From an uncultured Methylococcaceae bacterium (GTDB lineage: Bacteria > Pseudomonadota > Gammaproteobacteria > Methylococcales > Methylomonadaceae): DNA of 43,376 bases. The stretch covers positions 1 through 43,376 of the forward strand of contig CAJXMF010000018.1 in NCBI GenBank assembly GCA_913056195.1. Reading direction: 5' to 3'. Below the pieces are notes generated by a model, which was given only the letters and a program-made list of their open reading frames with translations, did no database searches and was not told the origin of the DNA. Both the position numbers and the translations under genes were made by a program. This document shows positions 1 to 8,874 of this stretch, piece after piece. Positions within the stretch are counted from its first letter, which is position 1. Each line of letters opens with the position of its first letter.

Positions 1-66
1 CAAGCAACAAATTTAGCTAGTAATAGCTAGGTTTGCGTAGGTATTGCGGAACGGTTAACCAACATT

Positions 67-2265
67 ATGACTAATAAAGACTTGCAAAAACAGGTGCCTT
101 ATCTTTCAAGTCTGGGTTCCGACATTCCCGCAGGGCTTGTTGTTTTCCTCGTTGCGCTACCTTTATGCCTGGGCATTGCTTTGGCCTCCGGCGCACCTTT
201 ATTTTCCGGCCTGATTGCCGGCATAATCGGCGGCACCATCGTCGCCGTTGCCAGCGGCTCTCATGTGGGTGTCAGCGGACCGGCAGCCGGCTTGACCATG
301 ATTGTATTCAGCGCGATTCATGAACTGGGCTTCGAAAGCTTTTTATTAGCGGTTGTTTTAGCCGGCTGCATTCAATTTATCATGGGCCATTTGAAAGCCG
401 GAATTATTGGCCATTATTTCTCCTCTGCTGTGATCAGCGGTATGCTCGCGGGTATTGGCATCATCATTTTTCTAAAACAAATTCCGCATGCGCTAGGTTA
501 TGATGCCGATTATGAAGGTGATTTATCTTTTTTTCAAAATGATGATTTCACCACGCTGTCCGAACTCAGGCATATGATTGATTTTTTATCGCCGGGCGCG
601 ATCAGTATCTGCCTGTTAAGTTTGTTTATTCTTCTGTTATGGGAGAGTAAACCATTTAAACGTTTTGCCATCCCACGTCGGCTCCATGGCGGCATTATTG
701 CTGTTCTCGCGTCAATTCTTCTCAACGAAGGCTTTAAGATATGGCGGCCTGACTGGGCCTTATCATCACAACATTTGGTCAATATTCCGGCTATCTCCAG
801 CCCTGCCGAACTGAAAACACTGCTCGTTTTCCCCGATTTCAGTCAACTCAATAATTTCGTTATTTACAAGACAGCCTTTATCCTGGCGCTGGTTGCCAGT
901 ATCGAGACCTTACTTAGTGCTGAAGCCATCGACAAGCTTGACCCGTATAAGCGTGTGACGCCCAATAATCGAGAACTAAAAGCGCAAGGGATCGGCAACA
1001 TCTGCTCTGGTTTACTCGGCGGTTTACCGGTTACGCAAGTCATTATCCGCAGCTCAACCAATGTCCAGGCCGGGGCTAAAACCAAAATCGCGGCGATAAC
1101 GCATGGGGTTATCTTGTTGCTGAGTACGTTATTTATTCCAGTTCTACTCAATAAAATCCCCCTCGCCTCACTCGCTGCAATTTTATTAGTGGTAGGCTAT
1201 AAACTGGCGACACCGAATTTATTTTTGAAAATTTATAATGTCGGTTCCTATCATTTCATCCCCTTTATCGCTACGGTGTCAGGCCTTCTGATCACTAACC
1301 TGCTGATGGGGGTTGCCATTGGCCTGGCTTTTGCTGTTTTCTTCATTTTGCTGGAAAATCAAAAAGTTGGATTTTATTTACATGAACATCATAAGGCGAA
1401 TAAAACAATCATCACCCTCTCTGAAAATGTATCCTTTTTAAATAAAGCTAATCTATTACATCACTTGGACAGGCTGCCAAACCGCTCAACCGTTGTCATC
1501 GATGCCACCTATGCCAAATATATCGATTACGATATTTATGAGATCATTCAAAATTTCAAAGCCGAAGCCAAACGGAAAAATATTAAACTGATTATTCAGA
1601 ACCTGCGTGGCTATGGCATATTGCCGCCCATAGAACCGGCCAGGCCCGTAACCAAAGAATTGCAGGCGTCATTAACGCCAGATCAGGTACTTAACATTCT
1701 GAAGCAAGGCAACGAACGCTTTGTCAACAATCTGAAAACGCATGACAATTTACTCCAGCGCATCAATGAAACCGTCTCCGGCCAATATCCCCTGGCCATT
1801 ATTTTAAGCTGCATCGATTCACGCACCACGGCCGAATTGATTTTTGACCAAAGCCTCGGCGATATTTTCAGTGTTCGTATTGCCGGTAATATCGTCAATG
1901 ATGACATTTTGGGGAGTATGGAATTTGCCTGCAAACTTGCAGGCGCCAAGCTCATTGTTGTGTTGGGACACACCCATTGTGGTGCCATAAAAGGTGCCTG
2001 TTCGGGTGCTGAACTGGATCATTTAACAGGCTTATTACAGAAGATAAAACCAGCCATCGCGGAAATCGAATTTGAATATCGTCAAGCGGTCACATTGAAT
2101 AACATGCCCTTGGTGGAAAAGGTTTCCAACCGCAATGTCGAACTTATGGTGAAACAAATTCGCACCCAAAGCCCATCGCTCAATCAAATGAAAGAAAACG
2201 GCGAAATTGATATTGTAGGTGGCGTTTACAACATTGAAACAGGCCGGGTGCATTTTCAGGTCTAA
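67..2265 (+). CDS. SulP-family anion transporter fused to beta-carbonic anhydrase
   Basis: A 732-residue fusion. Residues about 15-440 are a hydrophobic SulP/SLC26 permease core with the usual N-terminal glycine-rich segments (GPAAGLTM near residue 71). Residues about 450-515 look like a short STAS domain. From about residue 545 a beta-class carbonic anhydrase follows, with the zinc site visible as Cys582, Asp584 and Arg586 in CIDSR and His635 and Cys638 in GHTHCG. Family knowledge: SulP-CA fusions are thought to import bicarbonate or another anion and interconvert it with CO2 at the inner membrane; the substrate is not proven by sequence. It stands alone, converging on recO 13 bp downstream. 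The ATG has no strong ribosome-binding site, but the protein starts at the expected place for the family. Confident in the domains, less so in the substrate. Confidence 0.9.
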   Translation: MTNKDLQKQVPYLSSLGSDIPAGLVVFLVALPLCLGIALASGAPLFSGLIAGIIGGTIVAVASGSHVGVSGPAAGLTMIVFSAIHELGFESFLLAVVLAGCIQFIMGHLKAGIIGHYFSSAVISGMLAGIGIIIFLKQIPHALGYDADYEGDLSFFQNDDFTTLSELRHMIDFLSPGAISICLLSLFILLLWESKPFKRFAIPRRLHGGIIAVLASILLNEGFKIWRPDWALSSQHLVNIPAISSPAELKTLLVFPDFSQLNNFVIYKTAFILALVASIETLLSAEAIDKLDPYKRVTPNNRELKAQGIGNICSGLLGGLPVTQVIIRSSTNVQAGAKTKIAAITHGVILLLSTLFIPVLLNKIPLASLAAILLVVGYKLATPNLFLKIYNVGSYHFIPFIATVSGLLITNLLMGVAIGLAFAVFFILLENQKVGFYLHEHHKANKTIITLSENVSFLNKANLLHHLDRLPNRSTVVIDATYAKYIDYDIYEIIQNFKAEAKRKNIKLIIQNLRGYGILPPIEPARPVTKELQASLTPDQVLNILKQGNERFVNNLKTHDNLLQRINETVSGQYPLAIILSCIDSRTTAELIFDQSLGDIFSVRIAGNIVNDDILGSMEFACKLAGAKLIVVLGHTHCGAIKGACSGAELDHLTGLLQKIKPAIAEIEFEYRQAVTLNNMPLVEKVSNRNVELMVKQIRTQSPSLNQMKENGEIDIVGGVYNIETGRVHFQV

Positions 2266-2278
2266 GGACTGAGGATTT

Positions 2279-2980
2279 TTAACGATAACGCATAATTGAG
2301 ACAAGAACCGTACGGCTCTTGAGTAGTTTCCCGGCTAACAAATTATCGATCACTTCACGCATCAAACACTTGGCTTGCTGCAATTGCAGACGATCCAAGG
2401 TTTCTCGCCGGGACAAAGCCAGCAGGGTCGTACCGCTCACCTGCCCATTTGTATCGGTGACAAAACCTGCGCCTTCAACAAAACGATAGCGCCTATCGGC
2501 TTGTATCAAGGCGCCCTGTATGTCCTGATCCAGTGAAACACCGTACCCGACACAGCTTAGCAAATCCAGCTCAAAATAACGCAGCACCGATTCCACATTT
2601 TCAACGGATTGTAAATCGGCAAGACAGCGCTGATAAAGCTTGAAAACATCGGGATTCGCATCATAGGGATGCAAAAAACAATGCACCAGTTCATTGACAT
2701 AGAACCCGCAATATAGCGCCATGCCTGACAATGAGAAGTCAGTCGTAATTTCGACCTGAAGCAAAGGCTTTAGCGTTGACTGTCCGCGCCAGGACAACTC
2801 AAGCTCGGCGAAAGGTTGTAAAATGGCGGCCACAGTTGTTTTTTTATGCCGGATGCCTTTAGCGACCAGCGACACAACGCCTTCGCTTTCGGTCAGCACA
2901 TCCACGATCAGGCTGGTTTCGCGGTAGTTTTTGCTTTGTAACACAAATGCGGGCTGCCGCCATACAGTCGTCCGACTCAC
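2279..2980 (-). CDS. recO: DNA repair protein RecO
   Basis: A 233-residue RecO, the recombination mediator that helps load RecA on SSB-coated single-stranded DNA and acts with RecR in the RecFOR pathway. The N-terminal OB-fold begins with WRQPAFVLQSKNYRETSLIVDVLTE, matching the start of gammaproteobacterial RecO proteins, and the length is normal. The start codon is GTG, 2 bp after the era stop, so translation is probably coupled. It is the last visible gene of the lepA-lepB-DUF4845-rnc-era-recO operon. Its 3' end faces the SulP-CA gene with only 13 bp between them and no clear terminator hairpin in the gap. The usual RecO zinc cysteines are not evident. Confidence 0.93.
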   Translation of the reverse strand: MSRTTVWRQPAFVLQSKNYRETSLIVDVLTESEGVVSLVAKGIRHKKTTVAAILQPFAELELSWRGQSTLKPLLQVEITTDFSLSGMALYCGFYVNELVHCFLHPYDANPDVFKLYQRCLADLQSVENVESVLRYFELDLLSCVGYGVSLDQDIQGALIQADRRYRFVEGAGFVTDTNGQVSGTTLLALSRRETLDRLQLQQAKCLMREVIDNLLAGKLLKSRTVLVSIMRYR

Positions 2981-2982
2981 GG

Positions 2983-3867
2983 TCAGGTATCGCTAAACCC
3001 TAAGCTCTGCAAAGAGCGTTCGTTATTTGACCAGCCTTTTTTGACCTTGACCCAAAGCTGTAAAAAAACCTTCTGTCCTAATAATAGTTCAATATCGCGG
3101 CGCGCATCCATGCCCACTTTTTTAAGCATTTCACCTTGCGTACCAATAACAATACTTTTCTGACTGCTGCGTTCCACCCAAATAACGGCATAAATTTTAG
3201 TGATATTCGGCAATTCCTCAAAGCGCTCAATTTCAACTGTCAGCGCATAAGGTAATTCATCGCCCAAGCGCCGGGTCAATTTCTCTCGAATGATTTCTGC
3301 CGTCAAAAATCGTTCGGGACGATCGGTAATCTGGTCTTCCGGGTAAATCAGCCCGCCTTCGGGTAATACCTTATAAATGGACTGCTGCAGAGCATCAAGA
3401 TTGGTTTTCTTCAGGGCGGAAATTGGTACAATTTCGGCAAAAGGGTAGCGTTCTTGTGCCTCGGCCAGAAAAGCCAGCATGACGTCTCTGTCTTCAACCC
3501 TGTCGATCTTGTTGATCACCAGAATAACCGGAAGATTGGCGCGTTCAAGCTTTTTGAAGATAATATCGTCATAAGGCTGAAACGTCAGCCCATCGATCAG
3601 CCAAACCACGACATCGACACCCAGTAAGGTGGTGTCGGCGGTTTTATTCAAATACCGATTCAGCGCCTTTTTTTCGTCCCGGTGCATTCCCGGAGTATCC
3701 ATAAATACAATCTGGCCGTGTTCAGTGGTATGAATACCCAGAATTCGATGCCGCGTTGTCTGTGGTTTGCGCGAAGTAATACTGATTTTTTGACCGACAA
3801 TATGATTCATCAGCGTGGATTTACCCACATTCGGTCGTCCAACCAAGGCGACATAGCCACTTTTCAC
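2983..3867 (-). CDS. era: GTPase Era
   Basis: A 294-residue Era, the essential GTPase that binds the 3' end of 16S rRNA and assists 30S maturation. The G1 motif GRPNVGKS is at residues 10-17, followed by DTPG (G3) and NKID (G4), and the C-terminal KH RNA-binding domain carries IVIGTQGEMLKKVG. The start is GTG and overlaps the rnc stop by 4 bp (GTGA), which implies translational coupling. RNase III and Era acting together on rRNA processing is a known functional pairing, and this gene order (rnc-era-recO) is conserved in gammaproteobacteria. Length is normal and all motifs are intact. Confidence 0.97.
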   Translation of the reverse strand: MKSGYVALVGRPNVGKSTLMNHIVGQKISITSRKPQTTRHRILGIHTTEHGQIVFMDTPGMHRDEKKALNRYLNKTADTTLLGVDVVVWLIDGLTFQPYDDIIFKKLERANLPVILVINKIDRVEDRDVMLAFLAEAQERYPFAEIVPISALKKTNLDALQQSIYKVLPEGGLIYPEDQITDRPERFLTAEIIREKLTRRLGDELPYALTVEIERFEELPNITKIYAVIWVERSSQKSIVIGTQGEMLKKVGMDARRDIELLLGQKVFLQLWVKVKKGWSNNERSLQSLGFSDT

Positions 3868-4547
3868 GATACCTTTCCTTCCAGTTTGTGTAACATTTTT
3901 TCGGCGGCGGCCTGCTCAGCTTTTTTGCGTGAAGCGCCACTCGCCTGCGTGGCTTCATGGTGGATGGAAACCACGCATTTAACCGTAAAGGTCTGCTGAT
4001 GCGCCGCGCCAGCCTGATTGACCAATTCATACACTGGCAGACTTTTCTGTCGAGCCTGCATCATTTCCTGAAGCCGGGTTTTGGGGTCTTTATTCCAATT
4101 GCCGACATCCAATGCCGCCAGCTTGTCTTTAAATAATTCCAGGATGAATTGTTGGCATGCGGCAACACCCTGGTCAAGCACAATCGCGCCCATAATAGCT
4201 TCCATCGCATCGGACAATATCGAGTCCCGTCGAAACCCACCACTTTTCAATTCGCCGGCTCCCAAGAGCAGATAATCGCCAATATGGTGCTGCCGAGCCA
4301 ACTCAGCCAACGATGTCTGATTCACCAGACTCGCCCGCAAGCGACTTAAAACACCTTCTTCAGCAGTTGGAAACTGTTCAAACAAGGCTTGCGCAATCAC
4401 AAAACCCAATATCGAATCTCCCAGAAATTCCAGGCGTTCGTTGTTTTTTGCCCCCATGCTGCGATGAGTCAGCGCCATTTTGAACAATTCAGGCTGCTTA
4501 AACTGTAAGCCCAGTTTTTTCGCCAGTTGTTCAGGTTTTCTAATCAT
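3864..4547 (-). CDS. rnc: Ribonuclease III
   Basis: A 227-residue RNase III, the double-strand-specific endonuclease that processes rRNA precursors and structured mRNAs in the cytoplasm. The signature NERLEFLGDS lies at residues 36-45 and contains the acidic metal-binding residues (Glu40, Asp44). A second acidic cluster, DAMEAIMGA, follows near residue 115, and a C-terminal double-strand RNA-binding domain spans about 155-225. The ATG overlaps the stop of the upstream DUF4845 gene (ATGA), and its own stop overlaps the era GTG, so three consecutive genes are coupled. In E. coli rnc autoregulates by cutting its own leader; the MITE hairpin upstream of DUF4845 would be transcribed in the same operon. 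Confidence 0.97.
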   Translation of the reverse strand: MIRKPEQLAKKLGLQFKQPELFKMALTHRSMGAKNNERLEFLGDSILGFVIAQALFEQFPTAEEGVLSRLRASLVNQTSLAELARQHHIGDYLLLGAGELKSGGFRRDSILSDAMEAIMGAIVLDQGVAACQQFILELFKDKLAALDVGNWNKDPKTRLQEMMQARQKSLPVYELVNQAGAAHQQTFTVKCVVSIHHEATQASGASRKKAEQAAAEKMLHKLEGKVS

Positions 4548-4921
4548 TCGTCACCTTTTTCAAAAGAATCATCAAAATCGACCAAAACACTTAAATTTCC
4601 GACAATCGGTTTTACCACTTCATAGGCAATTCTGACTTTGACATAACCTGGTCGCTTGATAATTTCAACATCATCCAGCGTGACATCTTCAACATAATTT
4701 AAATTAAACCGCTTCGCCAGTGTCGATTGAATCTCTTGACGACTCATTGTGGTGACCTCAGGCATTTCTTTCACGGCCTCAAGTGCATTAGACACGTTGT
4801 GATGATCCATATAAATAGGGGCAATTTTCAGCACCAACAAGACTACTGAACCCAGAATAACCAGAATAAAAACAATCGAAATCAGCGTGAGTCCTTTTTG
4901 TTTTTGCATTGCATTGTTCAT
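4544..4921 (-). CDS. DUF4845 small membrane protein of the lepB-rnc operon
   Basis: A 125-residue protein of the DUF4845 family, commonly found between lepB and rnc in gammaproteobacteria; its function is not established. The N-terminus (MQKQKGLTLISIVFILVILGS) is one membrane helix that resembles a prepilin-like leader without the conserved Glu. The rest is a soluble domain that should lie in the periplasm. A longer open frame begins 13 codons upstream, but I chose the ATG at 4921 because an AAAAAGG ribosome-binding site lies just before it and the membrane helix then sits at the N-terminus. The stop overlaps the rnc start. Confidence 0.85.
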   Translation of the reverse strand: MNNAMQKQKGLTLISIVFILVILGSVVLLVLKIAPIYMDHHNVSNALEAVKEMPEVTTMSRQEIQSTLAKRFNLNYVEDVTLDDVEIIKRPGYVKVRIAYEVVKPIVGNLSVLVDFDDSFEKGDE

Positions 4922-4957
4922 AACAAGACCTTTTTCAGAGTCAATCAGGAATATAAT

Positions 4958-5127
4958 CACAAGGAGTAACTACTCAGCGTAAATTCTTCTGTGGGCATAG
5001 GCTGTTGATTTATCAGGCTTCTGCAACAGGACGTTGCAGCAGAGTTTACAGGGACGTATTTACGCGTCCTTATAAATCAATAGCCTATGCCTTCAGCCCC
5101 AAACACGCTGAGTAGTTACCACAAGGA
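4958..5127. mobile_element. 154-bp MITE with 15-bp terminal inverted repeats and 8-bp target duplication
   Basis: The element spans 4966-5119. Its ends are a perfect 15-bp inverted repeat: GTAACTACTCAGCGT at 4966-4980 and its reverse complement at 5105-5119. The 8-bp direct repeat CACAAGGA flanks it exactly (4958-4965 and 5120-5127), so this is a target-site duplication. Inside, 4994-5013 pairs with 5072-5091 at 19 of 20 positions, and the centre holds two smaller hairpins (5021-5039 and 5052-5069). It has no coding capacity. Ends beginning GTAA and 8-bp duplications are features of the IS66 family, so an IS66-type transposase acting in trans is a reasonable inference. Confidence 0.9.
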
Positions 5128-5131
5128 TAGA

Positions 5132-5908
5132 CTATTTCAGAACAGTGCCAATACGCTCAAATGCAATACCCTTGTTTTCCAAATCCCAATTCATCCAGAT
5201 AAAAAAGGCGCGCCCTACCAGATTTTCTTCCGGCACAAAGCCCCAGTAACGACTGTCATTACTGTTATCCCGATTATCGCCCATCACAAAATAATGCCCT
5301 TCAGGAACCTGAAAAACACCTTCAACCGTAGGCGCTCGGGGGATAATCAAAATTTCGTGCTCCACTCCCGTCAAATCCTCCAGCAATAATTCAGCGCCAG
5401 TCATATCACGGCCCTGACCAACGCCTTGATAACGCCCCAGCGAGGTCTGTTTGGCCAACTTACCATTGACATAGACTTTTTTATTGTAATAGGCAATTTT
5501 ATCGCCAGGCAATCCGATGACCCGCTTGATGTAATCAACTTTAGGGTTCTTTGGAAAACGAAATACCACAATATCGCCGCGCTCAGGCTCGCCGACATCA
5601 ATGATTTTTTCATTGACAACAGGCAAACGGATGCCATAGGTGAATTTGTTGACCAAAATAAAATCCCCCACCAGCAGAGTCGGCATCATCGAGCCGGATG
5701 GAATGCGGAAGGGTTCGACCAAAAAAGATCGCAGCAATAAAACAATCAGAACGATCGGAAAAAAAGACCGCGCATATTCAACCAGCAGGGGTTCTTTTTC
5801 TTCTGAAAAAACCTGGTCGCTCGCTTTCAGATAAATTAAATAACCACCCCAAACAATACCGGTTACGACGGTTGCGACAAACAGAAAAAATGAAAAATCA
5901 TAATCCAT
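5132..5908 (-). CDS. lepB: Signal peptidase I
   Basis: A 258-residue type I leader peptidase that cleaves signal peptides from exported proteins at the periplasmic face of the inner membrane. Two N-terminal membrane helices (about residues 7-28 and 48-64) are followed by the catalytic serine motif PSGSMMPTL (Ser73) and the catalytic lysine in DYIKRVIGLPGD (Lys128). The C-terminal GDNRDNSNDSR box is also intact. An AAGGA ribosome-binding site precedes the ATG. It lies 25 bp downstream of lepA in the same operon. The MITE target duplication begins 4 bp after its TAG stop, so the insertion spared the gene by a few bases. Confidence 0.97.
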   Translation of the reverse strand: MDYDFSFFLFVATVVTGIVWGGYLIYLKASDQVFSEEKEPLLVEYARSFFPIVLIVLLLRSFLVEPFRIPSGSMMPTLLVGDFILVNKFTYGIRLPVVNEKIIDVGEPERGDIVVFRFPKNPKVDYIKRVIGLPGDKIAYYNKKVYVNGKLAKQTSLGRYQGVGQGRDMTGAELLLEDLTGVEHEILIIPRAPTVEGVFQVPEGHYFVMGDNRDNSNDSRYWGFVPEENLVGRAFFIWMNWDLENKGIAFERIGTVLK

Positions 5909-5933
5909 GTATATTCCTTTTAAGTGGGTTGAA

Positions 5934-7733
5934 TCAGTCTTTTTTAACTTGCAGAACGGCCAGAAAGGCTTCCTGGGGAATCTCGATACTGCCGACTTGT
6001 TTCATGCGCTTTTTACCGGCTTTTTGTTTTTCGAGCAGCTTCTTCTTCCGCGAAATATCGCCGCCATAGCATTTTGCCGTCACATTTTTACGCATCGCCT
6101 TAACGGTTGAACGGGCAATAATTTTGGAGCCAATCGCCGCTTGAATGGCCACCTCGTACATTTGTCTTGGAATTAAGTCTTTCATTTTTTCAACCAATTC
6201 GCGTCCGCGGCTCTGGCTCAAGTCACGGTGTACGATAATCGACAGCGCATCGACTTTATCCCCATTGATCAGCACATCCAGCTTGACCAACGGTGATGGC
6301 TCAAAGCGCACGAATTCATATTCAAATGATGCGTAGCCCCGACTCACCGATTTCAGTCGGTCAAAAAAGTCCAGCACCACCTCACTCATCGGCAATTCAT
6401 AATTTAAAGAAACCTGGCTCGCGGTATATTGCATATTTTTTTGCACCCCGCGCTTTTCAATACATAGACTGATGACATTGCCCAAAAACTCCTGTGGCAC
6501 CAGAATATTGGCCAGAATAATCGGTTCGCGAATCTCTGTGATGGAGCCGACATCCGGCAACTTGGCCGGGTTATCGACCATAATCACTTCGCCCGAATGC
6601 AACTCAACCTCGTAAATAACTGTCGGCGCAGTCGTAATCAAATCGATATTGTATTCGCGCTCCAGACGCTCCTGCACAATCTCCATATGCAGCATGCCCA
6701 AAAAGCCACAGCGAAAGCCAAAACCCAACGCCTGCGAGGTTTCCGGCTCAAAATTCAGCGCCGCATCATTCAACCGTAATTTATCCAATGCTTCCCGCAT
6801 ATTGCCGTAATCATCGGAACTGACTGGATACAATCCGGAAAACACCCGCGGCTGAACTTTTTCAAACCCTGGCAACGGCTCTGTTGCGGGATGATCGGTC
6901 GCCGTTATCGTGTCACCGACCGGTGCGCCAAAAATATCTTTGATGCCGGCCACCATGAAACCGACCTCCCCCGTGCTCAGGCCCTCTTTCTCCAGTTGTT
7001 TAGGCGTGTAGACACCCAGTTTTTCGACAGGGTAGGATTTGCCGGTAGACATCACCGTGATTTTTTGTTTTTTACGTAAAGTGCCATTGACAACCCGCAC
7101 CAACGACACCACGCCCAGATAATTATCAAACCAGGAATCGATAATTAACGCCTGCAACGGTTCGTCTTCCTGGCCACCCGGTGGCGGCACTTTTTCCACC
7201 AATTGCTGCAACACCGATTCGACACCAACACCCGTTTTGGCACTGATTTTTAACGCTTCATCGGCCGGAATCCCGATAACATCTTCAATTTCAGCCATGA
7301 CTTTCTCGGGTTCAGCCGAAGGCAAATCGATTTTGTTCAATACCGGCACAACCTCCAGGCCCTGCTCAATCGCGGTATAGCAATTGGCGACACTCTGCGC
7401 TTCGACGCCTTGGGCCGCATCGACAACCAATAATGCGCCTTCACACGCAGCCAGCGACCGTGATACTTCGTATGAGAAATCAACATGTCCCGGCGTATCA
7501 ATAAAATTCAACTGATAAAGCTGGCCGTCTTTGGCCTTGTAATGCAACGTCACACTCTGCGCTTTAATGGTGATACCGCGTTCACGCTCTAAATCCATAG
7601 AATCGAGCACTTGCGCTTCCATTTCACGCTCAGTCAGCCCGCCGCATATTTGAATAAAACGGTCGGCCAATGTTGATTTGCCATGATCGATATGGGCAAT
7701 AATAGAAAAATTTCGAATATATTTTTGATCCAC
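5934..7733 (-). CDS. lepA: Elongation factor 4 (LepA)
   Basis: A 599-residue translational GTPase, LepA/EF4, associated with ribosome back-translocation and 30S biogenesis. The G1 region AHIDHGKST lies at residues 13-21, followed by DTPGHVDF (G3) and NKIDLP (G4). The domains after the G domain and the LepA-specific C-terminal region (ending [18 protein letters not shown] and a short tail) are complete. Length equals that of the family. The start codon is GTG at 7733; no ATG is available closer to the conserved N-terminus. It is the first gene of the lepA-to-recO operon, with about 200 bp of non-coding sequence separating it from the divergent ZIP transporter gene. Confidence 0.97.
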   Translation of the reverse strand: MDQKYIRNFSIIAHIDHGKSTLADRFIQICGGLTEREMEAQVLDSMDLERERGITIKAQSVTLHYKAKDGQLYQLNFIDTPGHVDFSYEVSRSLAACEGALLVVDAAQGVEAQSVANCYTAIEQGLEVVPVLNKIDLPSAEPEKVMAEIEDVIGIPADEALKISAKTGVGVESVLQQLVEKVPPPGGQEDEPLQALIIDSWFDNYLGVVSLVRVVNGTLRKKQKITVMSTGKSYPVEKLGVYTPKQLEKEGLSTGEVGFMVAGIKDIFGAPVGDTITATDHPATEPLPGFEKVQPRVFSGLYPVSSDDYGNMREALDKLRLNDAALNFEPETSQALGFGFRCGFLGMLHMEIVQERLEREYNIDLITTAPTVIYEVELHSGEVIMVDNPAKLPDVGSITEIREPIILANILVPQEFLGNVISLCIEKRGVQKNMQYTASQVSLNYELPMSEVVLDFFDRLKSVSRGYASFEYEFVRFEPSPLVKLDVLINGDKVDALSIIVHRDLSQSRGRELVEKMKDLIPRQMYEVAIQAAIGSKIIARSTVKAMRKNVTAKCYGGDISRKKKLLEKQKAGKKRMKQVGSIEIPQEAFLAVLQVKKD

Positions 7734-7930
7734 CTGGAATCCGTAAGTCGATTTGGAAAATTAACAAGAAACGCCCGCCACAGAAACTGTATCCGGCATC
7801 AAAACCGATTGATTATAACAGAATCAATGCATATTGACCCGGCAAAGAAAATGCAATGTTTTTATGTCCTTACTTTGAGAAGGTTTTTTGAATATAATGC
7901 AAAGATCATTACCTTAAAAAAATAAATATT

Positions 7931-8860
7931 ATGGCCAATATACAGACTTTTTTTGACGACCAAATTGCAACAATCCAAGCCAACAGCGCGTTCAAAAAAA
8001 TCATGGCGTTGCCAACAACACAGCGTTGGGCAAGCTTCATCGGCTTGTTTGTAGTCAGCCAGGTTATCATTTTCGGTAGCTTGTATTTAATTTTTGGCAA
8101 AATCGTTGTCATTGGTTTTTTTGCCAGCATCATGGCGGGTATGGCAACCGGCATTGGCGCACTCCCCGCTTTATTTCTCACGCAGATTTCCGATCGTCTG
8201 TTTAACAGCTTGTTAGGCATGGCGGCTGGCGTCATGCTGGCAGCAACAGCCTTTTCCCTGATTCTCCCGGGCATTGAGTTTGGTGATCAGATCTCTGCCA
8301 ACACCGGTATCTGGATGGTCTCGGCCGGCATGATTATCGGCGCCTTATTCTTACATTTTGCCGACGAAAAACTCCCTCATTTACATTTTGACTCGGTTTC
8401 CGACACCCACATTGAAACCCTGCAAAAACTTTCCTTGTTTATTATCGCCATCACGATTCATAACTTCCCGGAAGGCATGTCAGTGGGCGTCAGCTTTGGT
8501 ACGGGCGACACCAAAAATGGTCTGCTGTTAGCGATTGCCATCGGCTTACAGAACATACCGGAAGGTCTTGCAGTGGCCTTGCCCCTGGTTGGACTTGGCG
8601 TCAATCGCTGGAAAGCCGTCGCCATTGCCACACTGACCGGCCTGGTCGAACCCATTGGCGGCTTGTTAGGCATCACCATGGTGACCGTCTTTTCTTCACT
8701 TCTCCCACTGGCGATGGGCTTTGCAGCAGGCGCAATGTTATTTGTGATCAGCGAAGAAATCATCCCGGAAACACATGCTAAGGGCCGCTCCCGGATTGCA
8801 ACCTTCATGCTGATGCTTGGCTTTATCATCATGATGTCCATGGAGCAGCTATTAGGTTAA
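7931..8860 (+). CDS. ZIP-family divalent metal transporter
   Basis: A 309-residue inner-membrane protein of the ZIP family, which moves zinc or other divalent metals into the cytoplasm. It shows about eight hydrophobic segments and the two ZIP signature motifs that carry metal ligands, HNFPEGMSVG and QNIPEGLAVALPL, in the fourth and fifth conserved helices. An extra N-terminal stretch of about 60 residues includes a hydrophobic segment before the family core. The loop with HFADEKLPHLHFDS is histidine-rich, as in other ZIPs. It sits 14 bp before a second metal transporter gene, so the pair is likely co-transcribed for metal homeostasis. The metal cannot be decided from sequence. Confidence 0.88.
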   Translation: MANIQTFFDDQIATIQANSAFKKIMALPTTQRWASFIGLFVVSQVIIFGSLYLIFGKIVVIGFFASIMAGMATGIGALPALFLTQISDRLFNSLLGMAAGVMLAATAFSLILPGIEFGDQISANTGIWMVSAGMIIGALFLHFADEKLPHLHFDSVSDTHIETLQKLSLFIIAITIHNFPEGMSVGVSFGTGDTKNGLLLAIAIGLQNIPEGLAVALPLVGLGVNRWKAVAIATLTGLVEPIGGLLGITMVTVFSSLLPLAMGFAAGAMLFVISEEIIPETHAKGRSRIATFMLMLGFIIMMSMEQLLG

Positions 8861-8874
8861 CCCCTTCTTCACCC

